From: Naegleria lovaniensis
Taxonomy: Eukaryota; Heterolobosea; Eutetramitea; Acrasida; Naegleriidae
DNA length: 64,000 nt
Assembly: GCF_003324165.1 (NCBI RefSeq)
Contig: NW_025407835.1
Span: 1-64,000 of the forward strand
Reading direction: 5' to 3'
Shown here one piece after another: positions 51,711 to 62,660 of the stretch; within the stretch, counting starts at the first letter, position 1; each line of letters starts with the position of its first letter. The notes below the pieces were generated by a model. That model was not told where the DNA came from. It searched no databases and worked only from the letters and a program-made list of their open reading frames with translations. The translations under genes and the position numbers were made by a program.

Positions 51711-53603
51711 CTAGTAATGTGTGGAAGGTGGAAAGGTATGATCTTTCACTGGTTCTTCTAAATCTCTTGTACAAGACACTTCACTTTGATTGTCTGACAA
51801 TAACTTGACACAATGCGAAGATGAGGTTGACAATGGAAACCCAGTACCACGAATTGAGGAAATAGATTGGTTCAAAGATGAGGTATTTTCTTGAATGGAC
51901 TCCCGTAAAAATCGAACTTGTTGCAACAATTCTTCCTTCTCCATTAAAAGAGTATCATGAGCTTTCTTGAGCTCTTCTACAGCTACTTGATGTGCCGATT
52001 CTCTTCTTTTCATCTGCTGTTCCAGCCGTTCAATATGTTTTTCAGATTGTGACAGATTTTTCTGTGTGGATTTTGTTCTTACTCGTTCTTGCTTTAACTG
52101 TTCTTTCAACTGCTCATTGTCATCTTTCAGGGACTCAATCATGGAATTTTGAATTTCTATTTGAACTCGCAGTTCTTTGATCTCACTTAACGCTTTCAAA
52201 TTATTCTTAGATGGAGAGGAGTTATTTGAAACGGCAGAAGTTGAATTTAAATAATCTTGTAGAGAGCTGGTCAACTTTCGTGTTCGTTCTGTGAGAGGTT
52301 CATGCTTTTCCAGCTCATTCTGAAGGAGGGTTTCAAGTAAATCGGAAATGTCTTGCGTCAGGTGCACCTTCACATGATTTGTAAGCTTTTCGTTTTCGTA
52401 TCGTTCTTTGATCTCCTTAATTTTATCCCTTAACTCATGAATGGTTTGTTCATGGCCAGATTTTGAGTGATGATGCGAAAGATCTCGTTCTTTCCTGGAT
52501 GAGACTTGTACAGGACGTATGGAAGAAGTGTTTAAAATGGACTGAGAAAGCTTGACAATGGGAGAGTGATCTGCGTTGGGTATTCTCATGTTTAAAGTAG
52601 TATCTATGGATGAAAGCTCTTCTTTAGATAAATGACGAGATTGTTTGGATCGGTTGTTGGCTACTGATTTCTTGATTGGAGATGAGCCTTCTGTTCTTGT
52701 TAAATATCGTTCCATCTCTGTGACTTGAGAAACAAATTGCTCTTCTAGATTGTTTTTCTCTTCCGTAATTTTGTCAAGAGCGGATTTCAGCTCCTTATTT
52801 TTCTGTAGCATTGAGGATAGTAATTGGTCTTGCTGAATGGAGGATTTGGACGATGAGGAGGAGGACGCGGAAGAGGAGTGTGTATTTGTTGCAGCGATGG
52901 GTTGAGATTCCAAGCTCTCACGTAAATTTAACTTGGGAATTAGAATTTTCAAATCATCTTTCTCTTCATCCGAGAGTGAGCTGTCGAGTGTATTCATAGG
53001 TTGCCACGTTTCAAAATGAGCCTCTTGATCGCGAGTTGAATGAGAGCTCTTGTAAGGCGAAACGTTGTGCTTGGACATGTTGGTGCCACGTGTTTTTCGA
53101 TCTCCACTTCGTAGAATGGCTGACCTTACCAAGCGTTCAACTTTTTCTTTTTGTTCTTCCATATTCTCGGAACTGGTATCTATTGATGTTTTTGATAGTA
53201 TTTTGATTTTAGAAATGGTTGAATCGCCATTTATCTTCTGCCGAAATTTCTCGTTATTGTTTTCTTGAGCGAGATCATTTAAATCATTCCTACCAATTGT
53301 TTGATGTTTATCCAATGAAATGAAATTGTCCTCCTCATCATTATCATCACCGTCATCATAGCTTCTACGATAGAGTTCCAATTGATCCGAGAAATCATCG
53401 GTGTGTTCGTTCAAAAAATTGTTCGTGCTACTAACATCGGAATCAGTATCATTATCATCAGTATCCATAGGATTGCTCAAAAACCTTTTTGCCGAAATAA
53501 CTCCAAACGATGAAACAGATGTATCCACATTGGATTTTGTTCCTTCCCTTGATAGTGATGAATTAATTGAGGAAGCAATCGAGCGAGCGGAAAGTGTTTT
53601 CAT
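51711..53603 (-). CDS. Coiled-coil protein, unidentified
   Basis: Single exon, 630 residues. The N-terminal 250 residues are Ser/Asp/Asn-rich and disordered. Heptad-rich coils occur around residues 265-300 (KNKELKSALDKITEEKNNLE), 385-430 (IHELRDKIKEIKERYENEK) and 470-575 (IEIQNSMIESLKDDNEQLKE). Between the last two lies a helical block, HVKVHLTQDISDLLETLLQN. It resembles centrosomal or basal-body coiled-coil proteins in composition only. Its ATG is followed 70 bp upstream by the stop of the F-box gene, in the same orientation. Confidence 0.6.
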   Translation of the reverse strand: MKTLSARSIASSINSSLSREGTKSNVDTSVSSFGVISAKRFLSNPMDTDDNDTDSDVSSTNNFLNEHTDDFSDQLELYRRSYDDGDDNDEEDNFISLDKHQTIGRNDLNDLAQENNNEKFRQKINGDSTISKIKILSKTSIDTSSENMEEQKEKVERLVRSAILRSGDRKTRGTNMSKHNVSPYKSSHSTRDQEAHFETWQPMNTLDSSLSDEEKDDLKILIPKLNLRESLESQPIAATNTHSSSASSSSSSKSSIQQDQLLSSMLQKNKELKSALDKITEEKNNLEEQFVSQVTEMERYLTRTEGSSPIKKSVANNRSKQSRHLSKEELSSIDTTLNMRIPNADHSPIVKLSQSILNTSSIRPVQVSSRKERDLSHHHSKSGHEQTIHELRDKIKEIKERYENEKLTNHVKVHLTQDISDLLETLLQNELEKHEPLTERTRKLTSSLQDYLNSTSAVSNNSSPSKNNLKALSEIKELRVQIEIQNSMIESLKDDNEQLKEQLKQERVRTKSTQKNLSQSEKHIERLEQQMKRRESAHQVAVEELKKAHDTLLMEKEELLQQVRFLRESIQENTSSLNQSISSIRGTGFPLSTSSSHCVKLLSDNQSEVSCTRDLEEPVKDHTFPPSTHY

Positions 53604-53673
53604 TTTTTTTTCGTTCCCTTAATATACAAAATGGAAATTTACAAATAGAGATAAAATAAAGATTCCATTTCGT

Positions 53674-55035
53674 TTACTCTGCAAATTCTGGAACTCGAAA
53701 GGTGCTTGTAATGAAACCAATAATATTTCGAGGTGAGGTGTTTGGCTCGTTCTTTAAAGTCTCTCTCTTCGACTCGCCCACTATCAAAACTGGAATGGGA
53801 TTCAATTGTGTCACTCCTAACATGATCAATGTTGGATTGTCCATATATTGTGTCATCCATTGCGAGAGATCCTTGCAAAACTCGGCATTGAATTGATCGG
53901 ATGGAAATATTTGTTTGAAATCAATCGTAGATGAAGTTCTCTCTACGAGTGGATGTAGTGACGAATTTCGTTGTTGTTGTTGTTGAGGAAGTGGTGTTTG
54001 TCCAGTCGTTGATGTGTTAGTGGTACTTGTTGTTTCATTAGCCATTTGTGAGCAAGTGGTGACAACAGCAGCATTATCATTCAATAGAATTCTCTTATGG
54101 AGTGTTCGTTCTGGTAATTTGTGCAATTCAAAATGAACTCCCAAATATTGACATATAAATTCTAAACTTGTGAGTGGATGCGAGGTGGTCGTATTCGATG
54201 GAACACCATTGGCAAAAACGAGTGGAATGAGAGGTGAGTTCACTGCACTTGGAGTACTTGGATCTTTCCATGTCATTTTGTGAGGTTCTCGAGTGACTTG
54301 ATGAACAGCCAACAATTGTTGTTGCAATTGTTTCAACAAAATAATATCTTGGTAGGTGTTTTTACAGTGAAGAGAATGCACATTGTCATCATTCATTGGA
54401 TAAGAATCGCCATCCATAGCAGCAACATCAATCATGGTTGCATCTTGACCACAAGAGCTTGACTCAATGAACAGAATTCCACATTCATTCATTTTCAAGC
54501 TTACCTGAAAGACCTTATTCTTGGAAGGATCTACCATGGTTGTAGTGGTTGTTGTATTTGCATTTGCATGAATCGTATTGGGAATGGTTTGTTGTTGTTG
54601 TTGTAAATAATTACTCGTCCAATATTTAATACAATCATCATTTTCCCATTGATTGACCAAATGTTGTCTCTTATTGAGGGTGATGATTGAGGGAAGTGAA
54701 TGGCCTGAAATTGTACTCGTCGGAACCTTATTCAAGCATGATGTTGGAGAGTTATTCAACTGAGAAAAACAAGCATGTTTTAAGAGTGAGGATTGTTGTA
54801 ACTTTTCTTTCCAAAACATACTCGAGATGGTTTTAGTTACTCCGTTGTTGGTGTTGTTGTTGCTCTTGTTCGGATTCAAATTGAGAATGGCATTCCATGA
54901 GGAATGTACTCGTCGGAATTGTTCGAGTTCTTTGGGACATTCAATGAATTGCAAAATTTGATACACAATTTCATAGGGAACAAGACTTAGAGAGGATGGG
55001 GTTTGAGTAGAATAGGATTGGATCATGGTCGTCAT
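53674..55035 (-). CDS. F-box-like protein
   Basis: Single exon, 453 residues. Residues about 16-55 (LSLVPYEIVYQILQFIECPK followed by RVHSSWNAILN) match an F-box. The remainder is interrupted by Asn- and Gln-rich inserts. It includes PLTSLEFICQYLGVHFELHK and QFNAEFCKDLSQWMTQYMDN, perhaps pieces of one globular domain split by low-complexity loops. The final stretch RNIIGFITSTFRVPEFAE is compact. Substrate adaptor for SCF ligases is the family-level inference. Confidence 0.6.
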   Translation of the reverse strand: MTTMIQSYSTQTPSSLSLVPYEIVYQILQFIECPKELEQFRRVHSSWNAILNLNPNKSNNNTNNGVTKTISSMFWKEKLQQSSLLKHACFSQLNNSPTSCLNKVPTSTISGHSLPSIITLNKRQHLVNQWENDDCIKYWTSNYLQQQQQTIPNTIHANANTTTTTTMVDPSKNKVFQVSLKMNECGILFIESSSCGQDATMIDVAAMDGDSYPMNDDNVHSLHCKNTYQDIILLKQLQQQLLAVHQVTREPHKMTWKDPSTPSAVNSPLIPLVFANGVPSNTTTSHPLTSLEFICQYLGVHFELHKLPERTLHKRILLNDNAAVVTTCSQMANETTSTTNTSTTGQTPLPQQQQQRNSSLHPLVERTSSTIDFKQIFPSDQFNAEFCKDLSQWMTQYMDNPTLIMLGVTQLNPIPVLIVGESKRETLKNEPNTSPRNIIGFITSTFRVPEFAE

Positions 55036-55837
55036 CTTTCCCGATGAATTATTATTATTATTAAATTACAAAATTTACGAGTGGTTGAAAAATCGTATTA
55101 GTGATAATACTGTAGTATTATAACTATTCGGGACAACTTGTTGTTTCTTTTTTTACGTTTGTTCTTCTTCTCATCCTCATGGTGAAGTTTTCAAGTGCAT
55201 GGGAAATTCCCGATACCCGCACGAGCATTGAGAATTGAGAAAGCAGGTAATTTTTGGAAATTGGTTGACAGCAACTTTTCAGCCAGCGCAGCAGTTACTG
55301 TGAGAGTGCCTTCGTGTGCGCACTAACAAATCTCAATACGCCTCAAATCTCTCGACATTTCTTGTCATGCTGAGAATTGAGAAATCAAATATTGCAGAAC
55401 TCAAGTTCTCTCTTCCATCTTATCGAATTCTCAACGGCCTTGAGCAAAATGATCTAAAACAATGAAGTAAAGCAACGAACGATTGAGAAGTGTATTTCGT
55501 CAGTTGCAACTCAAACGTGCTTTGCAAATCAATTCAACGAAAACGAGTAATGCTGACATTGAAACAATAACAACAAAAACCAAACACCAAACAATCTGTG
55601 ACACCTTCGAGTCATGGTCACCATGTGATTCGTCGAACAACAAGCAAAAGAAATCGAGAATGGATTTAAAACCTTTTCGGCATACTAATTTGTTTCAGTT
55701 CTAAACTTGATTTCATGACATGATTCAAACACTAATTTTTACAATTCTCTCAAACATTCAATCACACAATAAAAACTAACTAAATAGTACAATGATCAAT
55801 AATTCTTCATTTCTAATTTACATGACACAATAATAAT
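55036..55837. other. Long intergenic region with small palindrome and repeated motif
   Basis: 802 bp, one of the largest gaps here. A hairpin with 8-bp arms and a 2-nt loop lies at 55104-55121 (ataatact-gt-agtattat). The motif gagaattgagaaa occurs twice, near 55229 and 55371. A 73-codon frame at 55483 starts with TTG and looks like chance. It should contain the F-box promoter and the 3' flank of the EF-hand gene; no gene is supported. Confidence 0.4.
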
Positions 55838-56652
55838 TTATTGGGACTTGTTCAACATTTTGCAAAGGAATTGTTCATAATCAAAATCTCCAGAATCTTT
55901 GGCACCAATTTCATTTCTCATTTGAACCCATTCTTGTTCTGTGAATTTCTCACCCCAATTACACAAGGCATCTTTCAATTCCTTGCTTGGAATGGTTCCT
56001 TTTCCGTCCTCGTCGAAAGCACGGAATGCTTCTCTAATCTTTTCTTCACGATCACTGTTGTGTGTGTGTGGAAACACCGGGAAAATCAATTTGAAATGAA
56101 AGTGAGAGTGCAAATGGAATCATGAGGAGGAAGTTGGATAACATAGTAGTGTGTGAAAATTGTTGAAGATGAGTTGTTGTAAAATGTCAAGTGTTAACCA
56201 TCCATCGAATGCAATCATGAAAATGATCCAAAATCGATACGGGTGTGTGGGAGAGATGATGAGTTTGACATTATCCATTCAAACAAGAGTGATAGGTTTC
56301 ACAGACACACACACGCATGTACAACAATAAATATATATAAAAATCAAACATCATCATTGAACATAATTCGCATCATGAATCGATGGTCCATAAAATCATC
56401 ATCAACTTACGTGTTCTTCAACTTTTGTGAAAGAACGGTCAAGAATTCAGTAAAAGTGATAAAACCAGTACGAGAAGAATCACATTCTTCAATCATCTTT
56501 CTAATGTCGTTTTGTGATTTGTTCTCACCCAATGAGAGGAAAGTCTTTTCCAAGTCAGCTTTGGAAACTTTTTGATCTTCATCCTTGTCGAAGAAGGCGA
56601 AGGCTTCCTTGTATTCTTTGATTTGTTGTTGTGTGAGTTGGTCTGATGACAT
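55838..56652 (-). CDS. Calmodulin-like EF-hand protein
   Basis: Exons 56652-56411 and 56054-55838 give 152 residues, the size of calmodulin or a myosin light chain. The 356-nt intron is free of AG between its donor and acceptor. Four EF-hands: loop 1 DKDEDQKVSKAD (Asp instead of Glu at position 12, Gln for Gly at 6), loop 2 DSSRTGFITFTE (acceptable), loop 3 DEDGKGTIPSKE (canonical), loop 4 AKDSGDFDYEQF (degenerate). So at most two or three sites should bind calcium. The start SSDQLTQQQIKEYKEAFAFF resembles the calmodulin N-terminus. A light-chain-like or regulatory role is possible. Confidence 0.85.
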
Positions 56653-56978
56653 TTTGTGTGTGTGGGAGATGATGAGTTTGTGGTTGCTTGGTTTTTTTTA
56701 TGGAGTCTGGTGGATGATTGATGTGAAGAAGCTGTCCTTATTTTTGCAGCAGCCATCACTCGTCACCCATTTTGTTGACGTTTGAAGTCGTCATGAGCCA
56801 CCTTAGATAACACAGTCTAAGGTAATTCTGCAACTCATTAACTTGGTTAGTAACATAATCGAAGTCTACCACCATCACAACAATGGAAGACAGTATTATT
56901 GAAAACGACAATACAGGATGTTTGAGTTATCAATTTGTTTATTGATGTGGTGAAAAGGTCCAAGTTGTTCAAACACAA
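56653..56978. other. Intergenic region, EF-hand upstream / quasi-RRM downstream
   Basis: 326 bp between two minus-strand genes, containing the EF-hand promoter region and the 3' flank of the quasi-RRM gene. Nothing specific is identified. Confidence 0.4.
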
Positions 56979-59900
56979 TTACGTCTTTGGAACAATGGTG
57001 AAAAGCTCAATATAACGATCACCAATGTTGCATCTGTTTCTTTCGTTGGCAGCTCTTTCTGCTTCGCTCTTTGTTCTAAATCTAATGTAGCAAATTCCAG
57101 TTTGACGATTTCTCTTAAAGTCCATCTTGAATCGAATACTATCGTCTTCAAAATCATAACCATTGAAAAACTCCATAATGTCTTTTTCAGTTGCTGTGAA
57201 AGGAAGACCTCTCATTTTGAGAGTTCTCTCAGGATGCTCGAAGAGTTTGTATTTGAATGGTTGTTGTGAAGAGCTGCTAGCCATGCCATTACTCGAGTTC
57301 ATGAATTGGTCCAACCCATAGACATGATAATTGTTACCATTGTTGTAAGAGTATTGAGCTTGTTGCATCATGAACATCATTGGATGATAATAACCTCCTA
57401 CACCGGTGTATGCAGGATTATATGAGCCATAGTTGCCTCTACGATTGTATGGATTCTTGCGATAGTATGGGTTGTTGAATCGTCGTGTTGTCTGATGCTG
57501 CTCGTGTGGTTGTTCTTGTTGGCTTGCATCGCCAGAGCTTGCTTCCAAAGTATTGTCGTTGGATTGGGTCTCTTGGACAGGAATAGCTCCTTCTTCTTCT
57601 TGCATGTCTCCGTCTTCTTGATTTGTTTCTTCTTCAATGCCACAAACAGCAAGCATTTCAGCTCGATCACTCTTGAGAACTCTCACAGTGTAGGTCATTT
57701 CATTCAGTGGTTCTCCTGTTTCATGGTTCTCTTCAGTAGAGGTGATAGTGGTTTGATCCCTCTCAAGTGCTCGTGTCAAGCTTTCTTCATCATCAAATTC
57801 AATAAAGGCCTCACCTGTCGAGTGCTCATCCTCACCAAATATGAGATGAATTCCAGCATCAGCAATGTTTAGGCCGTTCAACCAGTCTGCAATTTGATCT
57901 TCCTCGAAATCTGTTGGCAGACCTTCAATCTTGACAATGAATGATGATGATGATTCAACTGAGGTCGTTGGTTTCAATTCGTTGTTGGATGAAGCGATAG
58001 CATGACCTCCATTCATGGTACTATTTCTGTTTGTTTGATAATAATTATTTCTCATGGCTGGTCTTTGATAGTAATTATAATTGGTCAAATATTGGTGGTG
58101 TTGTGGTTTTGTTTGATAGTACTGTTGATGTTGTTGAATATAGTATTGGGAAGCTCTTAATTCGGAAATACTGCTGTGGAACAATTCAATGTAGCGATTT
58201 CTAATTTTTTCCTTATTTCTCTTGGAGGCTTGAACCATTTGTTCATGAGACATAAATTCAACAAATACTTCTCCAGTTCGCTTTCCAGTCATGGGGTTAA
58301 TGACAAAAAAGATTTTTCTACGAGTTGGCATTGAGGTTTGCTGCGAGAGAGTCTCTTGATTGTCATGATGTTCTTGTGGTGACTCAGTCTTACTTTCATC
58401 GGCACCACTACTCTGACTACTATGGCTCCCATCGTCTCCAACCATGTTCGTTTCCTCACTGGTACTGCCTCTGCTACTACTGCTATTACTATTGGGACTA
58501 CTGCTACTACTACTATTCATTCCTACATAATGATGATGATTCTGTCTATACAGTGGAGCTGTTGCAATGGTAAGGCCAGAAAAGAATGTTTCAATTTCCT
58601 CTTCGGTTGCAGAGAAGGGAACATTTCGCATCTTGAGAATTTTCGAATTGTTTAAATTCTTCAAGTTGCGTTCGAGAACTTTTCTCGAGTGTTCCATCTC
58701 GTCCACAGTACTCTTGAAAATCTCAATGTATCGATTGCCGAGATTCTTCTTGTCCATGGTCTTTCTTGCTCTCTCAAGCTCTTCATCGGACTCGAAACGA
58801 ACATAGGCTTCGCCTGTAGATTTGCCATAATAATTAAGCATTAGAAGAATGTCCAATTCCTTAACAAGTTCAATTGGTAACGTGTATTGTCTTGCTGGAG
58901 ATTGACCTGCTGTTGGTTGAGGTGATGATGGCGATGATGAGCCCATTGAGGTCAATTCGTTCATATGTGAGTGAATTTCATGATTATTGACATAATGAGA
59001 AGAAACTTGTTGAGGAGTGGTCGAGGTGGTTGGTGAGTAAGAAGAGTGATTGGCAAATGATGCTGGTTGGAATGAGGACGATGAGGGTGATGACGAGGTA
59101 TGAACACCAGAAGAGGAATTTGCACTACTACCATTGTTGGTACTATTACTAGTTGTAGAGGATGGCACTGAAACTCCCTTCAAAATGTCAGCATAGGTTG
59201 GCTGTGAAGGAACAATTGCCGAAGGAGAAGTTTGTTTCGGAGTTGTCGTGGGCAAGCTTGATACTGCTCTGCTGTTGTTATGAGTGGATGAACCATTATT
59301 GAGGTAGCTACCAAAGTTACTTTTCTGTTGTGTCATTCTATGACTTGGACGTTTCATGCTGCTCATCATGGTTGGCTGCGTTTCAGTATTCTGTTGCTGT
59401 TGTTGTTGTGGATGAGCTTCATACGTGGGAGCAGAACTTTGCACGGGCGAAGAACACTCTACAGGTATCTGTTCCTCCAAATTAGTGAGTGAAGGGTCTC
59501 TCTTGGCTAGCTTAAATTCGGAGAAGAATTCAGCAATATCACGGATGGTGCTGGTCCAAGGCAATCCTCTAAGCCTTGCAACACTTGTCTTAAATTCATC
59601 AGTAAGGGGAGAGTCGACTTGTTGCAGGAGGGCTCTCTCTTGTCGGATGGTTTGCTGCAACACATGAGGAGGAGGCTCAAACGAAGGAGAATGAATGGAG
59701 AGAGGTTTTGATGAAATGAAGCTTGGTCGGTCATTATGTTGGTTGGTAGCACTTGTCGGGGTAAGAGGTGCACCACCTTCGGCCGTCGAAGAGGAGGTTT
59801 GGACCATCGACTTGGTATCCATCTGTTCATGGCTTTCATGGCTACTACTACTAGGAGTGGAATGGTTTGTTGAAACGAATGATGAGGTAGTTGTGGTAGT

Positions 59901-62288
59901 ACCTTCAAAGTCTTCTTGTTCGGATGAAGAACAAGTTGTTGTGGCAGCATTACTATTTGGATGCACTTGCTTGAGGATGGTTTGAGCCATTTTTTCGCAA
60001 TTCTTAATCATTGTGAAATTGCTTTGAAAGAATGAGGGAATGTTCGTGTTTGTTTTGAAGCTGCTACTAGTAGTTTTCAGGTATTTGTTGCCTGTTGGAG
60101 TAGTAGTAGTAGTGGAAGTTGATGTTGTCGTATCTGTTGATGTTGTTGTTGCCGACGATGTGGGATACGAATTCTCAATGAATGAAAAGAAAGGTCGTTC
60201 AAAGAGACTATCAATATGAATGCAATGTCGTTGTGCAAGCTCCTGAATGACTTGAGGAATATTAGATTGCACCACGGAATGATACTGCAGTTGTTGAGAA
60301 TGATGATCCAATGTCGAATGAACTACTACTGGAGAGAGGAAACAAGAATGTAATTTGCTGGGTATAAGAATGTCTCTTCTCTTGGGTGCTGATGAAGAGG
60401 ATAATAATTCTTCTTGAGATGTGGATGTTACTGTCGTTGAAAGTGTCTCGTGTTCAATACTCTCGTCCAACTGGGAGGAGTGATTGGTTGTTGTTATTGT
60501 GAATGGGTTGTTAAGTTCCGAGAATTGTATGCGAAGAGGAAAAGGAGGTTCAATAAATTATTGAAAAATTCAACGATTTTGTGATGTTTTTAAAAATCGA
60601 GAAGAAACACACCACCCGTTCGTTATGGATGGAGTAAAGGAGAGATTAATTCGGAGAGAAGGATTCAAGTTTCACCGCGATCGGCGTACGTAATGAATTA
60701 AAATTTGTGGTAATGTTGGAGTGTGTTACAAAAACATTCAAGGATGATGGTCGTCGTCACACGAACCACACAATGCACGGGGATGAATGAATTGTCGTTT
60801 CGTGGTGTGGATGATGATATTAATGTGTGTCAACAATAATTGTTAAACACAATAATTGTCGTCGTCGTGTCCAATGATCGTCGTCAAGAGAGTTCAAAGG
60901 TGTTTGCAGCACACCAAAGATTGAGCGTTTTGTTTCAGTTGCATCCAGCACGCACACAATTATTGGTCAATCAAAATGCAACATTCGACGAAAATGGTAT
61001 TTTTCAAAATTATTCAATCAAAATTGTGTGTTCGGGGAATTATTGGTTTTGAGGAGATGGCGGAGAGTTGCCATTCATACAACAACAACAACAAAAAAAC
61101 ATGGAATGCCAAATGTCAAGCAAGTTGTATCACATGGTTCATGTTTTCGCGTGATGATGACCATGATATCGTCATTTACCGACCACCAAATAATAGTTGC
61201 ACAAATTTGGACAATGAAAACATTGAGACAAAGTCATACACAACAAAATTAGGAAAAAGTGTTAAAAACAAAAAAGTAATCACACATTTCATACATACCA
61301 ATTGGAGTAATTCACAAAAATTAGAAACAAAATGTACAGGATATGGCGTATAATGACCACACTGTAAAATTTCAGTACTCGATGGATCATATTCCTCCAA
61401 ATTAATGATTATTCCCTTTTGGCTTGTGTGAGGAGACTGAATGGAGTGATTGTTGTGATCATTGTGATCATGATTGAAATGATTACTAGTTTTTGATTTT
61501 CCAATATTCAGCCACTTGTTGTCACTCGCATCCATCATCACGTCTTTCCGATGACTGGTTGTTGTCAATGCTGTAGGCGCGTTGTCACACTTGACAATAT
61601 GATAAACCACAGATTTGACACCACTCGGAAATGATGATGAAGGTACCTCATCGAATGACATGATGGAATTGTCACCAAAAAGCCATGACGATGATGAAAA
61701 TCCATTTCCAGCTGCACTCCGATCAACGCTTCTTTTCAGTTGCTGACGAGCGAGTTTCGGATACGAAAATTCAAATTCTATAATAATACAATAATGAAAA
61801 GATTCTACAATATTTGAAATAATGGCATGATCATCCACCAAGGATGGATTCAGATGAATACTTGTGTTGTTTGAAATATTTACATGTTGTTGTGATTGTG
61901 GCAATGTGGATGAAAACAATAATTGATTTGAAATTACAGATGTCTGAGATAACGGAAAAAACCAATCCGAACAACTACTCGAAGATGATGAAGACAAGGA
62001 CGATGAACAAGATTCGCTCATCACATCCGATCCTGTATGAAAGGAATGAGATTTTGTGGCAACACCCATCATGACCGATGATGGTAAGATCTGTGATGGT
62101 TGTGATGGTTGAATCATCATGATCGGCTGTTCGTTGATGGCGTTGGTCATAATACCATTCGCCGTCGTCAGAACTGTGCTCACGGAACAACGTTCATGTG
62201 GTCCATCATCGGTTGATGAAGAAAGAAAGCGAGAACTTTGACGAAGACTTTGGCTTCGGGGAAGAAGTGTGCTGTTGAGATCCATCAT
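56979..62288 (-). CDS. Large quasi-RRM RNA-binding protein (hnRNP F/H/ESRP-like)
   Basis: I join exon 62288-61299 to exon 60470-56979 across an 828-nt intron (GTATGT donor, CTCCTCCCAG acceptor), giving 1493 residues. The evidence is indirect: the second frame has no ATG upstream, both junction phases are 0, and the minus strand has no AG at all between 61298 and the acceptor. RRMs of the quasi-RRM kind appear at VARLRGLPWTSTIRDIAEFF, ILKMRNVPFSATEEEIETFF, FIVKIEGLPTDFEEDQIADW and RTLKMRGLPFTATEKDIMEF. Several segments such as GNRYIEIFKSTVDEM and GDRYIELF close the folds, as in hnRNP F/H, GRSF1 and ESRP. Long Ser/Thr/Gln-rich linkers and a Tyr/Asn/Gly-rich region lie between them. Splicing or mRNA regulation is the family role. 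The N-terminal 330 residues show no domain. Confidence 0.7.
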
Positions 62289-62660
62289 TGAGTATGTGTT
62301 GAGATGATCTTTTGTGGTTGATGGGATGAATGCGCAATCGGTTTCTCTTCAAACAATAATGTGGTTAAGGTTGGATGGCACTGGACTTGTGCAGTATTTG
62401 TTTTTTTTTACAATTCAGATTCTTTTATTAGAACGATGGGGGATTCCAAAAATTCGGCAAACTCGGAATCAGTCGTGGAACATGTTATTGGTTTTGAAAT
62501 ATTCCAAAACGTTCGAAATGGTACGTGTGACACACAATTTGGAATATTGGAACACACAAATTTTGAAAATGATCCAATGTTCTTTGATTGAAATAATATA
62601 TTTGAAGAAGAAATAATAATGTTTATGATAAATAATATTTAAAGAAACTGCATGAATGTC
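62289..62660. other. Intergenic region upstream of quasi-RRM gene
   Basis: 372 bp between the quasi-RRM start and the stop of the GT61 gene, both minus strand. A plus-strand frame (62314-62616) has no recognisable domain. Nothing else is seen. Confidence 0.4.

Noticed and set aside
55483-55704. 73-codon plus-strand frame
   Set aside because: Begins with TTG, has no upstream ATG or acceptor support and no recognisable domain.
60840-61353. Overlapping plus-strand frames in the 828-nt intron region
   Set aside because: They are short, start in low-complexity sequence and exist partly because the strand lacks CT, which removes some codons by itself.
62314-62616. 100-codon plus-strand frame between quasi-RRM and GT61 genes
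   Set aside because: Two overlapping frames of similar length, no domain; chance is more likely.
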